Assembly (NCBI RefSeq): GCF_003838195.1
Contig: NZ_RCBY01000002.1
Location: 36,564 to 100,563 of the forward strand
Direction: 5' to 3'
DNA from: Okeania hirsuta
Lineage (GTDB): Bacteria; Cyanobacteriota; Cyanobacteriia; Cyanobacteriales; Microcoleaceae
DNA: 64,000 bases
Part shown: one piece after another, positions 36,999 through 46,932 of the stretch
Position numbering within the stretch: the stretch's first letter is position 1
Layout of the letters: each line of letters opens with the position of its first letter
Made by a program: the position numbers and the translations under genes
Notes under the pieces: generated by a model
The model's database searches: none
Told to the model about the DNA's origin: nothing
What the model saw: only the letters and a program-made list of their open reading frames with translations

Positions 36999-39539
36999 AT
37001 GCCTAGATCGGCTGGTAATTCTAATGTAGAAAAACTTCAAACTGGTGAAGCTAAACTTTTAATTCTCTTAGTGGGAATTAATCAATATGATGATGCCAGA
37101 ATAAAGAACTTAAATTATTGTGTTAATGATTGTCAGGAATTAAAGGCTGCATTAGAATTAGCTACAAAATTATTCACCAATAAAACTATTATTATCCATC
37201 ACGATAATACTCCTGAATATCCTCATCTTGACGTGGTGAAAAATAGCTTAGAAAAGTTAGTCTCTCAAGCTACTAAAGAAGATACTATTTTAATTTATTT
37301 TTCCGGTCATGGTTTTTTATACAAACAAACTCAACAACCAATATTATGTCTGAAAAATACTCAAACTAATAATTTAACTACAACAGGTTTGCCAGTATCA
37401 GAAATTTTGCAAAAGTTAGCAGAAAGTGGTGCTAAATATCAATTGATTTTTATTGATGCTTGTCATAGTGGTGGCACAAGTATTAATTTTCAGCATTTGT
37501 CTGAAAGCAAGAAATTATCTGAATCTGAAACATCTAGTATTGCTCCACAATTAATAGAATTATTTTGGCAAAGGGCTGCTAAAAGTAAAGGTTTTTATGC
37601 GCTTTTGTCTTGCGATAAGTACGAACAATCTGAAGAATGGAAAAATTTAAAACATGGATTATTTACTTATTATTTGATTCAAGGTTTTTTGGGTCAGGCT
37701 GCGGATAAGTCAGGAGTAATTGAGGCGGATAGTTTATATAAATATGTCTATCATCGCACTTTGGAATATATTGATAAAACTAATCAGCAAATTCGTTTGA
37801 CTAATCAACAAAAAGCTAATCGTGGTGAATCAAATATTCAGTCAGAATCTCCTGGGCAAACTCCTCTAAGAATTGTGGAGGGAGCGGGGGAGTTTGTGTT
37901 AGGAATTGTGCCGATTAATAGTAATGAAAATAGTCGGCGACAAGCTGTAATTATTAATGGTTTGGTAGGATGTGAAGAGACTGTTTCTTTATCAGGTGTT
38001 TTGCACAGTCGGGGTGAATTTGTTGTAGGATATTGGCCACGAACAGACCGCTCTTGGCAGGGTATAAAGGGTGTAAAAGGCGGAATATTGGAATGTTTGA
38101 ATATCGCTCCTTCCCAAATTCCCCTCCTGGGAGGGGTTAGGGGTGGGTCCCACACTCCCCACACCCAATTAGAAACAACATTTCTCTACATCCGGGGTGA
38201 GGTTGAAAGTGTCATTCATGATGATAATGAGCAGGAGCATTATCTGGTTTTGGGAGATGGGGTGCGTATTAGTTGTTTTTGGTTGCAGAGACAATTATGG
38301 AATTCTCAGGTGCGTCAACAGGTGATTATTCTTGATTTTCCTAATGCTGAAAATAATGTGCTGACTCAATGGGTGGAATATTTGCACCAAGAAAAGAATA
38401 GGTCTCAATGTATTATTGCTTCCTCGTCGTTAGAGTTTTCTCAGGAGTTGGTGAAAATATTGGGAAATGCTCGACATGGTTTGACTGTTGCGGGGTTGGT
38501 TATTGAGTTGCAGCAACGGTTGAAAATTACTACTTATTTGTCTGGGAATGCTATTGATGTTTTGCTTCCTGGGGAGGCAACTAATACAATTTTTGATGCT
38601 AATATCTGCCCTTACAAGGGTTTGGAGGCGTTTCGTCAACAGGATGCGGAGTTCTTTTTTGGTAGGCAAAAGTTGATACAGGAGATTTTGGCAAGGTTGC
38701 GGGATAGTTCCTTTTTGGCGGTGGTTGGTGCTTCGGGTAGTGGGAAGTCTTCGGTGGTGCAAGCTGGTGTTTTGCCACAACTGGCTGCCGGGAAGCAACC
38801 GCCTGGTAAATGTTGGTGTGCTTGTTTTCACCCTGGTGAAATACCGATAAATGCTTTAGCTCAAGTATTGGCGACTGATGGGAAAGTTGATGAAATGGAG
38901 GCTTCGTTGCATTTGGGTGTGGAATGCTTGGTATTGTGGTTGCGTCGTCGGGTGGAACCGATGGTGGTTTTGGTGGTGGATCAGTTTGAGGAATTATTTA
39001 CTTTGACTGCTGAAAAGGAACGTTTGGAATTTCTGAATTTGCTGTTGGGTGCTTTGCGGGAAACGTCAGATAAGTTGAGGTTGATAATTACGTTGCGGGA
39101 TAGTTCCTTTTTGGCGGTGGTTGGTGCTTCGGGTAGTGGGAAGTCTTCGGTGGTGCAAGCTGGTGTTTTGCCACAACTGGCTGCCGGGAAGCAACCGCCT
39201 GGTAAATGTTGGTGTGCTTGTTTTCACCCTGGTGAAATACCGATAAATGCTTTAGCTCAAGTATTGGCGACTGATGGGAAAGTTGATGAAATGGAGGCTT
39301 CGTTGCATTTGGGTGTGGAATGCTTGGTATTGTGGTTGCGTCGTCGGGTGGAACCGATGGTGGTTTTGGTGGTGGATCAGTTTGAGGAATTATTTACTTT
39401 GACTGCTGAAAAGGAACGTTTGGAATTTCTGAATTTGCTGTTGGGTGCTTTGCGGGAAACGTCAGATAAGTTGAGGTTGATAATTACGTTGCGGGATGAT
39501 TTTATTGGTAATTGTTTGGAGGTGGTTTATCCCCCCTAA
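36999..39539 (+). CDS. caspase-like peptidase with duplicated nSTAND1 ATPase
   Basis: An 846-residue protein. Residues 18-290 form a C14 caspase/metacaspase domain: LILLVGINQYDD, catalytic His104 in YFSGHGF and Cys155 in FIDACHSGGT. An nSTAND1 domain opens at NICPYKGLEAFRQQDAEFFFGR. Walker A GASGSGKSS occurs at 577-585 and again at 709-717, and the VVDQFEELF Walker B also twice, because a 396-bp segment is tandemly duplicated. The frame then ends at a TAA in an invading repeat; the WD40 half continues in another frame. Such proteins are linked to regulated cell death or defence. A repeat insert also spans residues near 370. Confidence 0.85.
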   Translation: MPRSAGNSNVEKLQTGEAKLLILLVGINQYDDARIKNLNYCVNDCQELKAALELATKLFTNKTIIIHHDNTPEYPHLDVVKNSLEKLVSQATKEDTILIYFSGHGFLYKQTQQPILCLKNTQTNNLTTTGLPVSEILQKLAESGAKYQLIFIDACHSGGTSINFQHLSESKKLSESETSSIAPQLIELFWQRAAKSKGFYALLSCDKYEQSEEWKNLKHGLFTYYLIQGFLGQAADKSGVIEADSLYKYVYHRTLEYIDKTNQQIRLTNQQKANRGESNIQSESPGQTPLRIVEGAGEFVLGIVPINSNENSRRQAVIINGLVGCEETVSLSGVLHSRGEFVVGYWPRTDRSWQGIKGVKGGILECLNIAPSQIPLLGGVRGGSHTPHTQLETTFLYIRGEVESVIHDDNEQEHYLVLGDGVRISCFWLQRQLWNSQVRQQVIILDFPNAENNVLTQWVEYLHQEKNRSQCIIASSSLEFSQELVKILGNARHGLTVAGLVIELQQRLKITTYLSGNAIDVLLPGEATNTIFDANICPYKGLEAFRQQDAEFFFGRQKLIQEILARLRDSSFLAVVGASGSGKSSVVQAGVLPQLAAGKQPPGKCWCACFHPGEIPINALAQVLATDGKVDEMEASLHLGVECLVLWLRRRVEPMVVLVVDQFEELFTLTAEKERLEFLNLLLGALRETSDKLRLIITLRDSSFLAVVGASGSGKSSVVQAGVLPQLAAGKQPPGKCWCACFHPGEIPINALAQVLATDGKVDEMEASLHLGVECLVLWLRRRVEPMVVLVVDQFEELFTLTAEKERLEFLNLLLGALRETSDKLRLIITLRDDFIGNCLEVVYPP
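38696..39487 (+). repeat. 396-bp in-frame tandem duplication of the ATPase region
   Basis: 38696-39091 and 39092-39487 appear identical, reading both lines side by side. Each unit begins GTTGCGGGAT, and the same bases recur after the second copy (39488). The period of 132 codons preserves frame. This places two Walker A/Walker B sets in one chain. Confidence 0.93.
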
Positions 39540-39838
39540 CCCCCCTTAGTAAGGGGGGGACTCATCAGGAGGAAAAAGTTTCCCTTGGTAAGGGAAAAAG
39601 TTTGGAAGAGTATGGTGATGTTGCTAAGTATGGGGATGTATCTCCCCTAGTCCTCCTTAGTAAGGGGGGAACTAATGAAGAGGAAACTAACAAAAAAGCC
39701 CCCCTTGGAAAGGGGGGTTTGGGGGGATTAAAAATCACTATCTCACAGGAAAGTTTACCCGATGCAACAACACCCCACTCCACACTAGAAGATAACAACA
39801 AAAAAGCCCCCCTTCCCAAGGAGGGTTTGGGGGGATCA
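39527..39838 (+). repeat. cluster of invading palindromic repeats in coding sequence
   Basis: Four related units are seen: CCCCCCTAACCCCCCTTAG at 39531, CTCCTTAGTAAGGGGGGA at 39650, and AAAAAGCCCCCCTTGGAAA at 39691 with AAAAAGCCCCCCTTCCCAA at 39800. The latter two end in GGTTTGGGGGGAT. They form GC-rich hairpins and replace the part of the STAND domain that normally links to EVAHE. Confidence 0.85.
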
Positions 39839-40437
39839 GAAATTACTGTGGAAGTTGCTCACGAAATCTTAATCTGTCATTGGTCAACTTTACGTTGGTG
39901 GTTGGATGAAAATAGAAGTCGCCTACAACAGCAACGACAGATGGAGCAGGATGCTAAAAAGTGGGTACAACATGGGCGAGTAGATGATTTTTTGCTGCGG
40001 GGTGTGGCATTGCAGAATGCGGAGGAACTTTATATTAAGTATGGTGATGAGTTGTCTGAGTTGACTCAAGAATTTATTGAGGCGGGGATGGCGTTGCGTC
40101 AACGACAGGAAGAGGAGAAACGACTGGGTAAGCGAAGGACGATATTGGGGTTAGTGAGTGGTTTGGCGATCGTGTCATTATTGGCGGTTGGGGCGGTTTG
40201 GCAGTGGCGTCGGGCTGTTGTTGGGGAGATGAATGCTGTACTTAAAGGGGAAATTGCAACTTTAGAATATTTGGGAGCTACGAGTTTAGGGAGGCAATTG
40301 GATGTTATTGCCTTGGGGAAAAAATTAAAAGCTGGTTGGGTTAGTCTGGAAAATAGGGTGCGCGGTATAGTGTTGCTGCAACAGACCTTTGATTTTGAGA
40401 AGTGGAAAGAATTTAAGACTTTATTAGATCCTAGTTT

Positions 40438-41380
40438 AATCTACCACGTCAGTTTCAGCCCCGATGGCAAGTTACTGGCTTCTGCTGGCTATTACGGCAT
40501 CGTGCGTGTATGGCAAGTAGATGGTACTCCTGTTGCTGTTTTAGAGGGGCATAAAGATTCAGTCAGACACGTCAGTTTCAGCCCTGATGGCAAATTACTC
40601 GCTTCTGCCAGCGAAGACCGCACTGTGCGTGTATGGCAAGTAGATGGCACTCCTGTTGCTACTTTAGATGGACATAAAGGTATGGTCAATCACCTCAGTT
40701 TCAGCCCCGATGGCAAGTTACTGGCTTCTGCAAGCGATGATGGCACAGTGCGTGTGTGGCTTCCAGATGGCACTCCTGTTGCTACTTTAGATGGGCATGA
40801 ATACTCAATCATACACGTCAGTTTCAGTTCCGATGGCAAGTTGCTCGCTTCTGCAAGCGATGACGGTACGGTGCGTTTGTGGCAAGCTGATGGCACTGTT
40901 GTTGCTACTTTAGAAGGGCATAAAATTTTGGTCTACCACGTCAGTTTCAGCCCTGATGGCAAGTTACTGGCTTCTGCAAGCGGTGATAGCACAGTGCGTC
41001 TGTGGCTTCCAGATGGCACTGCTGTTGCTACTTTAGAGGGGCATAAAATTTTGGTCTACCACGTCAGTTTCAGCCCCGATGGCAAACTGCTGGCTTCTGC
41101 AAGCGGTGATAGCACAGTGCGTTTGTGGCTTCCAGATGGCACTGCTGTTGCTACTTTAGAGGGGCATAAAGATTGGGTCAATCACCTCAGTTTCAGCCCC
41201 GATGGCAAACTGCTGGCTTCTGCTAGCGGTGATGGCACAGTGCGTCTGTGGCTTCCAGATGGCACTGCTGTTGCTACTTTAGAGGGGCATAAAGATTGGG
41301 TCAATCACCTCAGTTTCAGCCCCGATGGCAAACTGCTGGCTTCTGCTAGCCATGATGGCACCGTGCGCCTATGGAATTTA
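40438..41380 (+). repeat. eight near-identical WD40-coding repeats
   Basis: Units of about 123 bp starting at CACGTCAGTTTCAGCCCCGA or CACCTCAGTTTCAGC recur eight times. The last four differ at only a few bases, while variation concentrates at blade-surface residues after GHK and SAS. This suggests recent homogenisation or expansion. Confidence 0.9.
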
Positions 41381-41540
41381 AACCTCGACTCCCTCCTCAA
41401 AGAAGGCTGCGACTGGGTGGGCGATTATTTGAGGAATAATCCCAATGTCAGCGAAGAAGATAAACGTTTGTGTGAGGGAATTGAGTAGAAGTCAGAAGTT
41501 TGAAGTCAGAAGTCAGAAGTTAGAAACCAAACAAAAAAAT

Positions 41541-41690
41541 TGTAGGGGCGGGTTTAGCCGAAAGCTTTGTCAATTAGCAGTTTAGTCATGTAAACCTGCC
41601 CCCACCATTGATTTAATTCATAAACATGGGGGCGGGTTCATTTGATTTAATGGTTGCTATTGTTAATTTGAACTGGAACCCGCCCCTACA
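41541..41690. mobile_element. 150-bp MITE-like element, TGTAGGGGCGGG ends
   Basis: TGTAGGGGCGGG at 41541 and CCCGCCCCTACA at 41679 form a perfect 12-bp inverted repeat. A further CCTGCCCCCACC/GGGGGCGGG pair lies inside. No ORF. Confidence 0.7.
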
Positions 41691-41792
41691 GTTGCTATAT
41701 GTCGGTAGTAAAATTGAGCGATCGCCTCCAAATTGACAAAACTCAAAATTTGTGTTAGAAAATCATCAACCAAAACCTCACACTCAAAAAAA

Positions 41793-42050
41793 ATGGAACC
41801 ACAAACCATAAACTTACCCGAACCTCTAGCAAGTGCATTATTATCCTATATGCGCGATCGCCAAGACTCCCCCACACCCAATATAGTTATACAAGCAGCA
41901 GTAGAAGAATTTCTAACTCAACGTGGTTATTTATCCCCACCCAAAAAACATCTACAAATAACGCCAGCATCAAAAGGCAGTGGATACCACAAGACATCAA
42001 TTAACCACGACTCAGTTATTGCCAACCTTCCCACTCAACAACAACCATGA
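41793..42050 (+). CDS. VapB-like antitoxin
   Basis: An 85-residue protein with MEPQTINLPEPLASALLSYM and NIVIQAAVEEFLTQRGYL, a short ribbon-helix-helix-like or CopG-type N-terminus and a polar tail. It overlaps the PIN-domain toxin by ATGA, the standard antitoxin-first order. The open frame reaches back to 41733, but the ATG at 41793 gives the natural start. A HIP1-like CGCGATCGCC lies within. Confidence 0.75.
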   Translation: MEPQTINLPEPLASALLSYMRDRQDSPTPNIVIQAAVEEFLTQRGYLSPPKKHLQITPASKGSGYHKTSINHDSVIANLPTQQQP

Positions 42051-42448
42051 GAGCTGTTATTGCCGACACTGGCCCCCTTTATGCTGCGATCGATCCAGAT
42101 GACCAATATCATCAACAGGCCCAAGCAGACTTAAACCAACTCCAACAAGAAAACTTAGGAGTTATTGTTACTTATCCGACTCTTTTAGAAGCCTATACTT
42201 TAGTTTTGTATCGTCTAGGAAATGAAACTGCCAGAGCATTTTTGCAGCAAATTTTTGCCGGAGTTGAATTAATTAATCCCACAGTTGATGACTACTTAGC
42301 AGCAACAAAATTAGTTGAAAATTTTCCCGATCAACGAATTACTTTATTTGATGGTTTAACAGCAATTATTTCTAATCGTCTGAGTTTACCAGTATGGAGT
42401 TATGACTATCATTTTGATGTAATGTTAGTATCTGTTTGGCGCTACTAA
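42047..42448 (+). CDS. PIN-domain toxin, VapC-like
   Basis: A 133-residue PIN-domain ribonuclease. Acidic site residues are in IADTGPLYAAID (Asp7), PTLLEAY (Glu48), LFDGLTA (Asp102) and SYDYHFD (Asp120/124), consistent with Mg-dependent RNA cleavage (tRNA or rRNA in known VapCs). Its ATG overlaps the antitoxin stop by four bases, as in coupled toxin-antitoxin pairs. Confidence 0.85.
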   Translation: MRAVIADTGPLYAAIDPDDQYHQQAQADLNQLQQENLGVIVTYPTLLEAYTLVLYRLGNETARAFLQQIFAGVELINPTVDDYLAATKLVENFPDQRITLFDGLTAIISNRLSLPVWSYDYHFDVMLVSVWRY

Positions 42449-42506
42449 TTGAGCGATCGCTCCTAAAGCCATTTAGGGACATTCCATAGAACGTCCCTAC
42501 TGTGGT

Positions 42507-43394
42507 CTATGATCTATCCTGCAACCAATTCAACAAATCTTCCAAACTATTGAAGTCTAAAAAATCTTCTCCTAAATCATCCAAATTTTCAACAGATAAA
42601 TCCTCAATTTGACTAATTATTGCCTCTGGAATTTCTCCAAAACGCTTTTTAAGTTGACGCATTATTAATTGCAATCTACCTTGTTGTTCGGCATAAGTTA
42701 TCCGTCCTCTCTCATCTTGCATTGCTATTCCTCGGCGCTCAACTATATCTAATTCTTCCGCTGTCATGTTAATTTTATTAGCAATATTTAAAGCCTTTCC
42801 TATTTCCGAAACTTCTCCTAAATTCTCTGGAATACTATCCAAATGAGTAGCCTCTTTCAGAAAATAAATCCACTTATCACTCAAACTATTTAACTCAGAC
42901 AAAGCTTTCTGAAATTTCGGCAATTCTACAAAAATTAGCTGCAATTGGTCTGCCAGACATTCAAACTTTTTAGTCTTCTCCTGAAAGACAAATTGATTAA
43001 TCACATCCTCAGTATTTGGGAATAGGATAAAATCTGTAATTGTTACCGCTATAGCTGGATTAAGTAGAAGATAATCTTCTCCTGTTTCTAATTGATTTGC
43101 ATAAGCTTTAGCTAGGTTATAAGCTACTCGTTTATTAAAACCAGCCATTCTAGCAACCTGCATTTCAATCACTACAATAGAACCATCTACTAAAACAGCT
43201 TTAACATCTAAATATGTATCTTTTAAACTGAGCAATTGACCAGGATTAAAAGGATTAACAATTGTCAAAGACTGAATAATTTTTTCTCCCCCATAAATAA
43301 TCGCATTGAGAAAACTGATTAAGATATCTTGACTTTGTTGGGAACCGAATATTTTTTTAAAAGCATAATCGATCTTAGGACTAACAAATTTCAT
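42507..43394 (-). CDS. Rpn-family PD-(D/E)XK nuclease with DUF4351
   Basis: A 295-residue protein of the Rpn/transposase_31-like group. MKFVSPKIDYAFKKIFGSQ opens the PD-(D/E)XK domain. YLDVKAVLVDGSIVVIEMQV holds the D..ExQ catalytic core (EMQ), and FNKRVAYNLAKAYANQL follows. The C-terminal region (about 235-290) with LIMRQLKKRFGEIPEAI and LEDLLNWL is DUF4351-like. Rpn proteins are DNA nucleases that promote RecA-independent recombination and limit phages. Its 5' end is duplicated upstream. Confidence 0.88.
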   Translation of the reverse strand: MKFVSPKIDYAFKKIFGSQQSQDILISFLNAIIYGGEKIIQSLTIVNPFNPGQLLSLKDTYLDVKAVLVDGSIVVIEMQVARMAGFNKRVAYNLAKAYANQLETGEDYLLLNPAIAVTITDFILFPNTEDVINQFVFQEKTKKFECLADQLQLIFVELPKFQKALSELNSLSDKWIYFLKEATHLDSIPENLGEVSEIGKALNIANKINMTAEELDIVERRGIAMQDERGRITYAEQQGRLQLIMRQLKKRFGEIPEAIISQIEDLSVENLDDLGEDFLDFNSLEDLLNWLQDRS

Positions 43395-43706
43395 AGTATT
43401 TTTTCTCCCTTTAACAATCAGGAATTATAGTAAATATTTTAGCAACTCTACTTACAAGAGGTGTAGGCTGGGTTTCGGCTGTCGCCGACATGAAAAGCGA
43501 CAGCGCAACCCAACAACTATAAATTTGTGTTGGGTTTCCTTAAGGTCAACCCAACCTACGCCTGACTCCTCTGAATATGAATAACTTTTTCCAGAGATAT
43601 CGAATAACAAATTTCATAGTAGTTTTTATCCTTTTCAAGCCAGAAATTATAGTAAATATTCTAGCAACGATACTGAACTTTTTTTCTAGATATAAATGAA
43701 TCTTTT
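43395..43706. repeat. spacer with inverted repeat and duplicated gene leader
   Basis: 43462-43559 begins GTAGGCTGGGTTTCGG and ends CCCAACCTAC, an inverted-repeat element related to 44477 and 49960. 43606-43671 (ACAAATTTCATAGTAG onward) duplicates the start and upstream of the Rpn gene at 43384-43448. Confidence 0.7.
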
Positions 43707-44291
43707 CTAAAGATTGGGAACAATTGTATTACTAATTCCTGCTTTTTTAAATACTTGTTCAGCAGTTAACTCCAATCCTCCAAATAAAGAATCTATCAGT
43801 AGAGTATCTCCCATATAAGTTTGTGGCGGTGCATCTGGATAAAAAACTGTAATACTCTGAGCTTTACTATCAATAACCCATACTCTTAATACACCTGCAT
43901 CTAAATAATCTTTAGCTTTAGCATTAAGTTGACCATAAGTTTGACCGGGAGAAATAATTTCTATTACTAAATCTGGCGGTACAGAACAAGCAACATCTTC
44001 TTCCCAATCTTCAGGAAAACGTTCGGCAGCAAGATATAATAATTCTGGAACAGGCATCCAATCTTTTCCTTTTCTGATTAATTTAACTGCCAATTCTGGG
44101 TAGACTTCTCCCTTACCTTGACACCATTCATCAATTAAATAAAGTAATGCACGAGTCAGTTTAGAATGAAATTTTTTTGGCGACATTTTTGCTACTGCTA
44201 TTCCATCAATAAATTCATAAGTAATATCTCCCTCTCCTGGTGGAAGTTCGATAAATTCTTGTAATGTGAGTTGATTTTTTACCTGTACCAT
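43707..44291 (-). CDS. Uma2 family endonuclease
   Basis: A 194-residue DUF820/Uma2 protein with a PD-(D/E)XK fold. ITYEFIDGIAVAKMSPKKFH near residue 23, then PPDLVIEIISPGQ (PD..ExxSP) and AKAKDYLDAGVLRVWVID (catalytic Lys side). This family is greatly expanded in cyanobacteria, with uncertain function (mobile or defence-associated). ATG at 44291; transcribed alone. Confidence 0.92.
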   Translation of the reverse strand: MVQVKNQLTLQEFIELPPGEGDITYEFIDGIAVAKMSPKKFHSKLTRALLYLIDEWCQGKGEVYPELAVKLIRKGKDWMPVPELLYLAAERFPEDWEEDVACSVPPDLVIEIISPGQTYGQLNAKAKDYLDAGVLRVWVIDSKAQSITVFYPDAPPQTYMGDTLLIDSLFGGLELTAEQVFKKAGISNTIVPNL

Positions 44292-44532
44292 TTTTCACCT
44301 CTAATACGAAATTAAAAAAAGCTCGTTACAGTATTTTTTTCTCCCAATTAATAATTAATAGTAGATTGCATTAGACAGCTACAATTTACAGAAGTTTTTA
44401 GGTCAGTGAACCACATAAAAAAAATGATAACCTTGTAGGGACGTTGCATACAACTTTGTGGTCTACTCAATTAATTATTTGGTGTTGGGTTTCGGAGTCC
44501 CTCAACCCAACCTACGCTTAACTCCTCTAAAT

Positions 44533-44684
44533 ATGAATAATTTTTCCCAAGGATATCGACATTAACTATAGAGACACTCAAACTTGAATATTCCATGAAA
44601 CTCAAATTATGAATAACTTTTCCAAGAGATATCGAAATTAAATATAGAGACACTCAAACCCTAATATTCTATGAAAATAAAATT
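44533..44684 (+). repeat. two 76-bp tandem units abutting the sigma-like gene
   Basis: ATGAATAATTTTTCC at 44533 and ATGAATAACTTTTCC at 44609 begin 76-base units with TATAGAGACACTCAAAC inside. The next position in phase (44685) is the start ATG of the gene, so the gene leader was duplicated. Confidence 0.8.
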
Positions 44685-45578
44685 ATGGACAAAGATGCAA
44701 AAGTCAAACAACTATTAATCGACATCAAAAACCAAAGGGGAGACCAAAGAAACCAAACCATTGACAGTTTACTAAATATTACTCCCAAATTGCCAGGAAT
44801 TTGTCAAGACAAACATCCAGATTATTTACACGCAGTTAATAACACTTTATTCTCTGTAAAACACAATATTGATAAGTTTTTCCAGGAATACAAAAAAAGA
44901 TGGAGAATTGATCTTATTCAAAATTCACCTCTACTGGTACGACAGCGTTATGTAATGTGGATAAATGGATATTTAAAATATGACATTCTTGACTTATACC
45001 GCAAGACGAATCAAGATATTAGTCTCGATACTCCAGTAGGTGAATAGCAAAAATAAAATTGGATAGACTTATTAGCTAATGAAGGATTTAATATTTCTAC
45101 ATCAGATGGTTTTGAGACTTATATTACCCATATACAAAATCATAAAACTCAAAGAAAAGGTCTAATTTTAGAACTTTACATTGAGAACGATCCAGAAGGA
45201 AAATTACAGAAATTTCATCCCAAAGGATATCCAGAATGTAACGCCCAAACAATAATTCAGTATTTTTATTTGAGCAATGCAGGTGACAAAGTAACAGTAA
45301 AAGAGGACTGGATTATTGTTGATAAGCAAAAAGGAAAATACATCAGAAAAAGCAAAAAAATAACCAATCTTTCTGAACCGGAGAATAAAAATAATTGGAC
45401 AAGTTTTGCTAAGGAACATGATATTAAATATCAAACTCTCAAAACCTATTGGCGCAGACATGATGAGAGTATATTTGAGGAAATTAATCAGGATATTGAG
45501 CAGAATTTCGACAAGTACACCAAACTATTTGCACAAAAAATCCAAGAAATATTAGGAGAAAATGACAATGATAAATAG
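44685..45578 (+). pseudogene. sigma-70-like cyanobacterial protein, two in-frame stops
   Basis: One frame of 298 codons, MDKDAKVKQLLIDIKNQRGD to QEILGENDNDK, is broken by TAG (45045-45047) and TAA (45051-45053). Before the break, LVRQRYVMWINGYLKYDILD resembles the sigma region-2 core of a cyanobacterial sigma-70-like family. After it, KEHDIKYQTLKTYWRRHDES resembles a helix-turn-helix region-4 end. It overlaps the DUF1822 gene by 17 bases, a pairing I recall from other cyanobacteria. The two stops are three codons apart in an otherwise intact gene. Confidence 0.75.
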
Positions 45579-46520
45579 AACAGAATTACAACCAGTTTTT
45601 GTAACTTTAGATGCTGAAACACATCAACAAGCTGCCAGTGTAGCTGCCGAACAATCTAACCCAGAAATTGGCAAACAAACTTATTTTAATATTCTTGCTG
45701 TTAAGGCTGTTAATAATTTATTGAAATGGTTAGATTTTTCTACAGATTTACAACAGGTTAAAAGTTTAAATCCAATTCTGAGTGGAGTGTTAAATGCCAC
45801 AGACTTAGTAGTAGAAAACAAGAGATTTTTTGTATTCCAATTTTGCCTGGAAAAACAGAATTTTCTGTACCTCCCGATGTACCAGACAATATCATTGGTT
45901 TTGTAGCGGTGCAGTTCGAGCAAGTTTTGGATAAAGCTAAAGTTTTAGGATATTTCCCTGTAAAAAATGTGGATAATTTACCAGAAACTATTCCTCTGGA
46001 AAAACTACAACCTCTAGATAATTTATTTGCAATTTTAGAAGAATTAAAACTGCAAAATGAGTCAGAAGTATTAGAAATAAATGTTTTAGAATTGCTCAAA
46101 CAAGGAATTAACGAACTAGCTGAACAAATTGGTTGGCTATTACGCAACAAAAAAACAGATTTAGCATTTGACAAGGAAGTAGGCACAAAAGAATTAGAAA
46201 TTCCCACAGATAATTTTTTATCCAAACAACTCAAAATTGCCGGACAATATTTTATTTTGCGGGTAATTAGTCGAGTGAAAGATGGTGAAATTATCTGGCG
46301 ATTTGAACTGCAAAATATAGCTGTGGGAGGTTTAATTCCGGCAGGCTTTAAGTTGCGATTATTGACAGAGTATGGAGAAAATTTTGAAAATAATGAAGCT
46401 GTATCTACCCATGCTGTAGAAAAGCTATATGTAGATGTAATTTTAGAACCAGGGGAAGGTTTAATCTGGGAAATTGAGCCGATTCCTGATGATTTTAGTA
46501 GAGAAATTTTGCGGTTTTAA
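45562..46520 (+). pseudogene. DUF1822 protein, one frameshift
   Basis: The protein would be about 320 residues: MTMINRTELQPVFVTLDAET at the N-terminus and PGEGLIWEIEPIPDDFSREI at the C-terminus, as in DUF1822. The frame breaks near 45832, where one base appears missing (GTATTCC for GTAATTCC). After it the +2 frame resumes IPILPGKTEFSVPPDVPD. Function unknown. Its partner upstream also carries inactivating changes, so the whole operon seems lost. Confidence 0.85.
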
Positions 46521-46932
46521 TTTGACATCTCAATAATAGGAAAATCAAATCTTTGTAGTAGGGAAGTTCCATGGAATTTCCCTATTATTTTGAATAAAAT
46601 TCCATCAACTTTACAGAGTAATAAGTAGAACAACAAATTACAATCAAAAATCTGACTTGAGGATAGTTTTATATATTATTTATCAGGAGAAAAATAGAAA
46701 TTTTTCTTAGCCTCAATTCACATTAAATATATAAAAGGTTTTGTTTCCAGTAAGTCTTAAATATTCAAGCATAGATGGGAAAAACTTGATTTGAAATGCT
46801 TGCTGGAAAACAGCCTATTTTTGAGTATAACTTAAAAAAACTGAATTATAAAATCACCTCAAATCTACAAAATGAGAGTTATTTAGTTCGATAAAAATAG
46901 AAACCTAGGACTCACAAAGAAGTTAAAATATC
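46521..46932. other. spacer, nothing recognised
   Basis: AT-rich sequence with no coding frame, hairpin or dispersed repeat that stands out. Confidence 0.4.

Larger units (their letters stand above)
39512..41488 (+). pseudogene. C-terminal half of the caspase-STAND gene, with WD40 repeats
   Basis: This frame (+2 relative to the caspase half) first translates the invading repeats (KAPLGKGGLGGLK). It then enters VEVAHEILICHWSTLRWWLD, the usual end of the nSTAND domain, and a membrane-like helix (ILGLVSGLAIVSLLAVGAVW). Eight WD40 repeats of about 41 residues follow, each with FSPDGKLLASAS. It would be one protein with the upstream gene but for the repeat-borne TAA and frame change. Whether the second part is still expressed from the TTG at 39512 is unknown. 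Confidence 0.8.

Noticed and set aside
40438..41380. Regular repeats suggesting a CRISPR array
   Set aside because: The period is 123 bp and the units are coding WD40 repeats, with no spacers.
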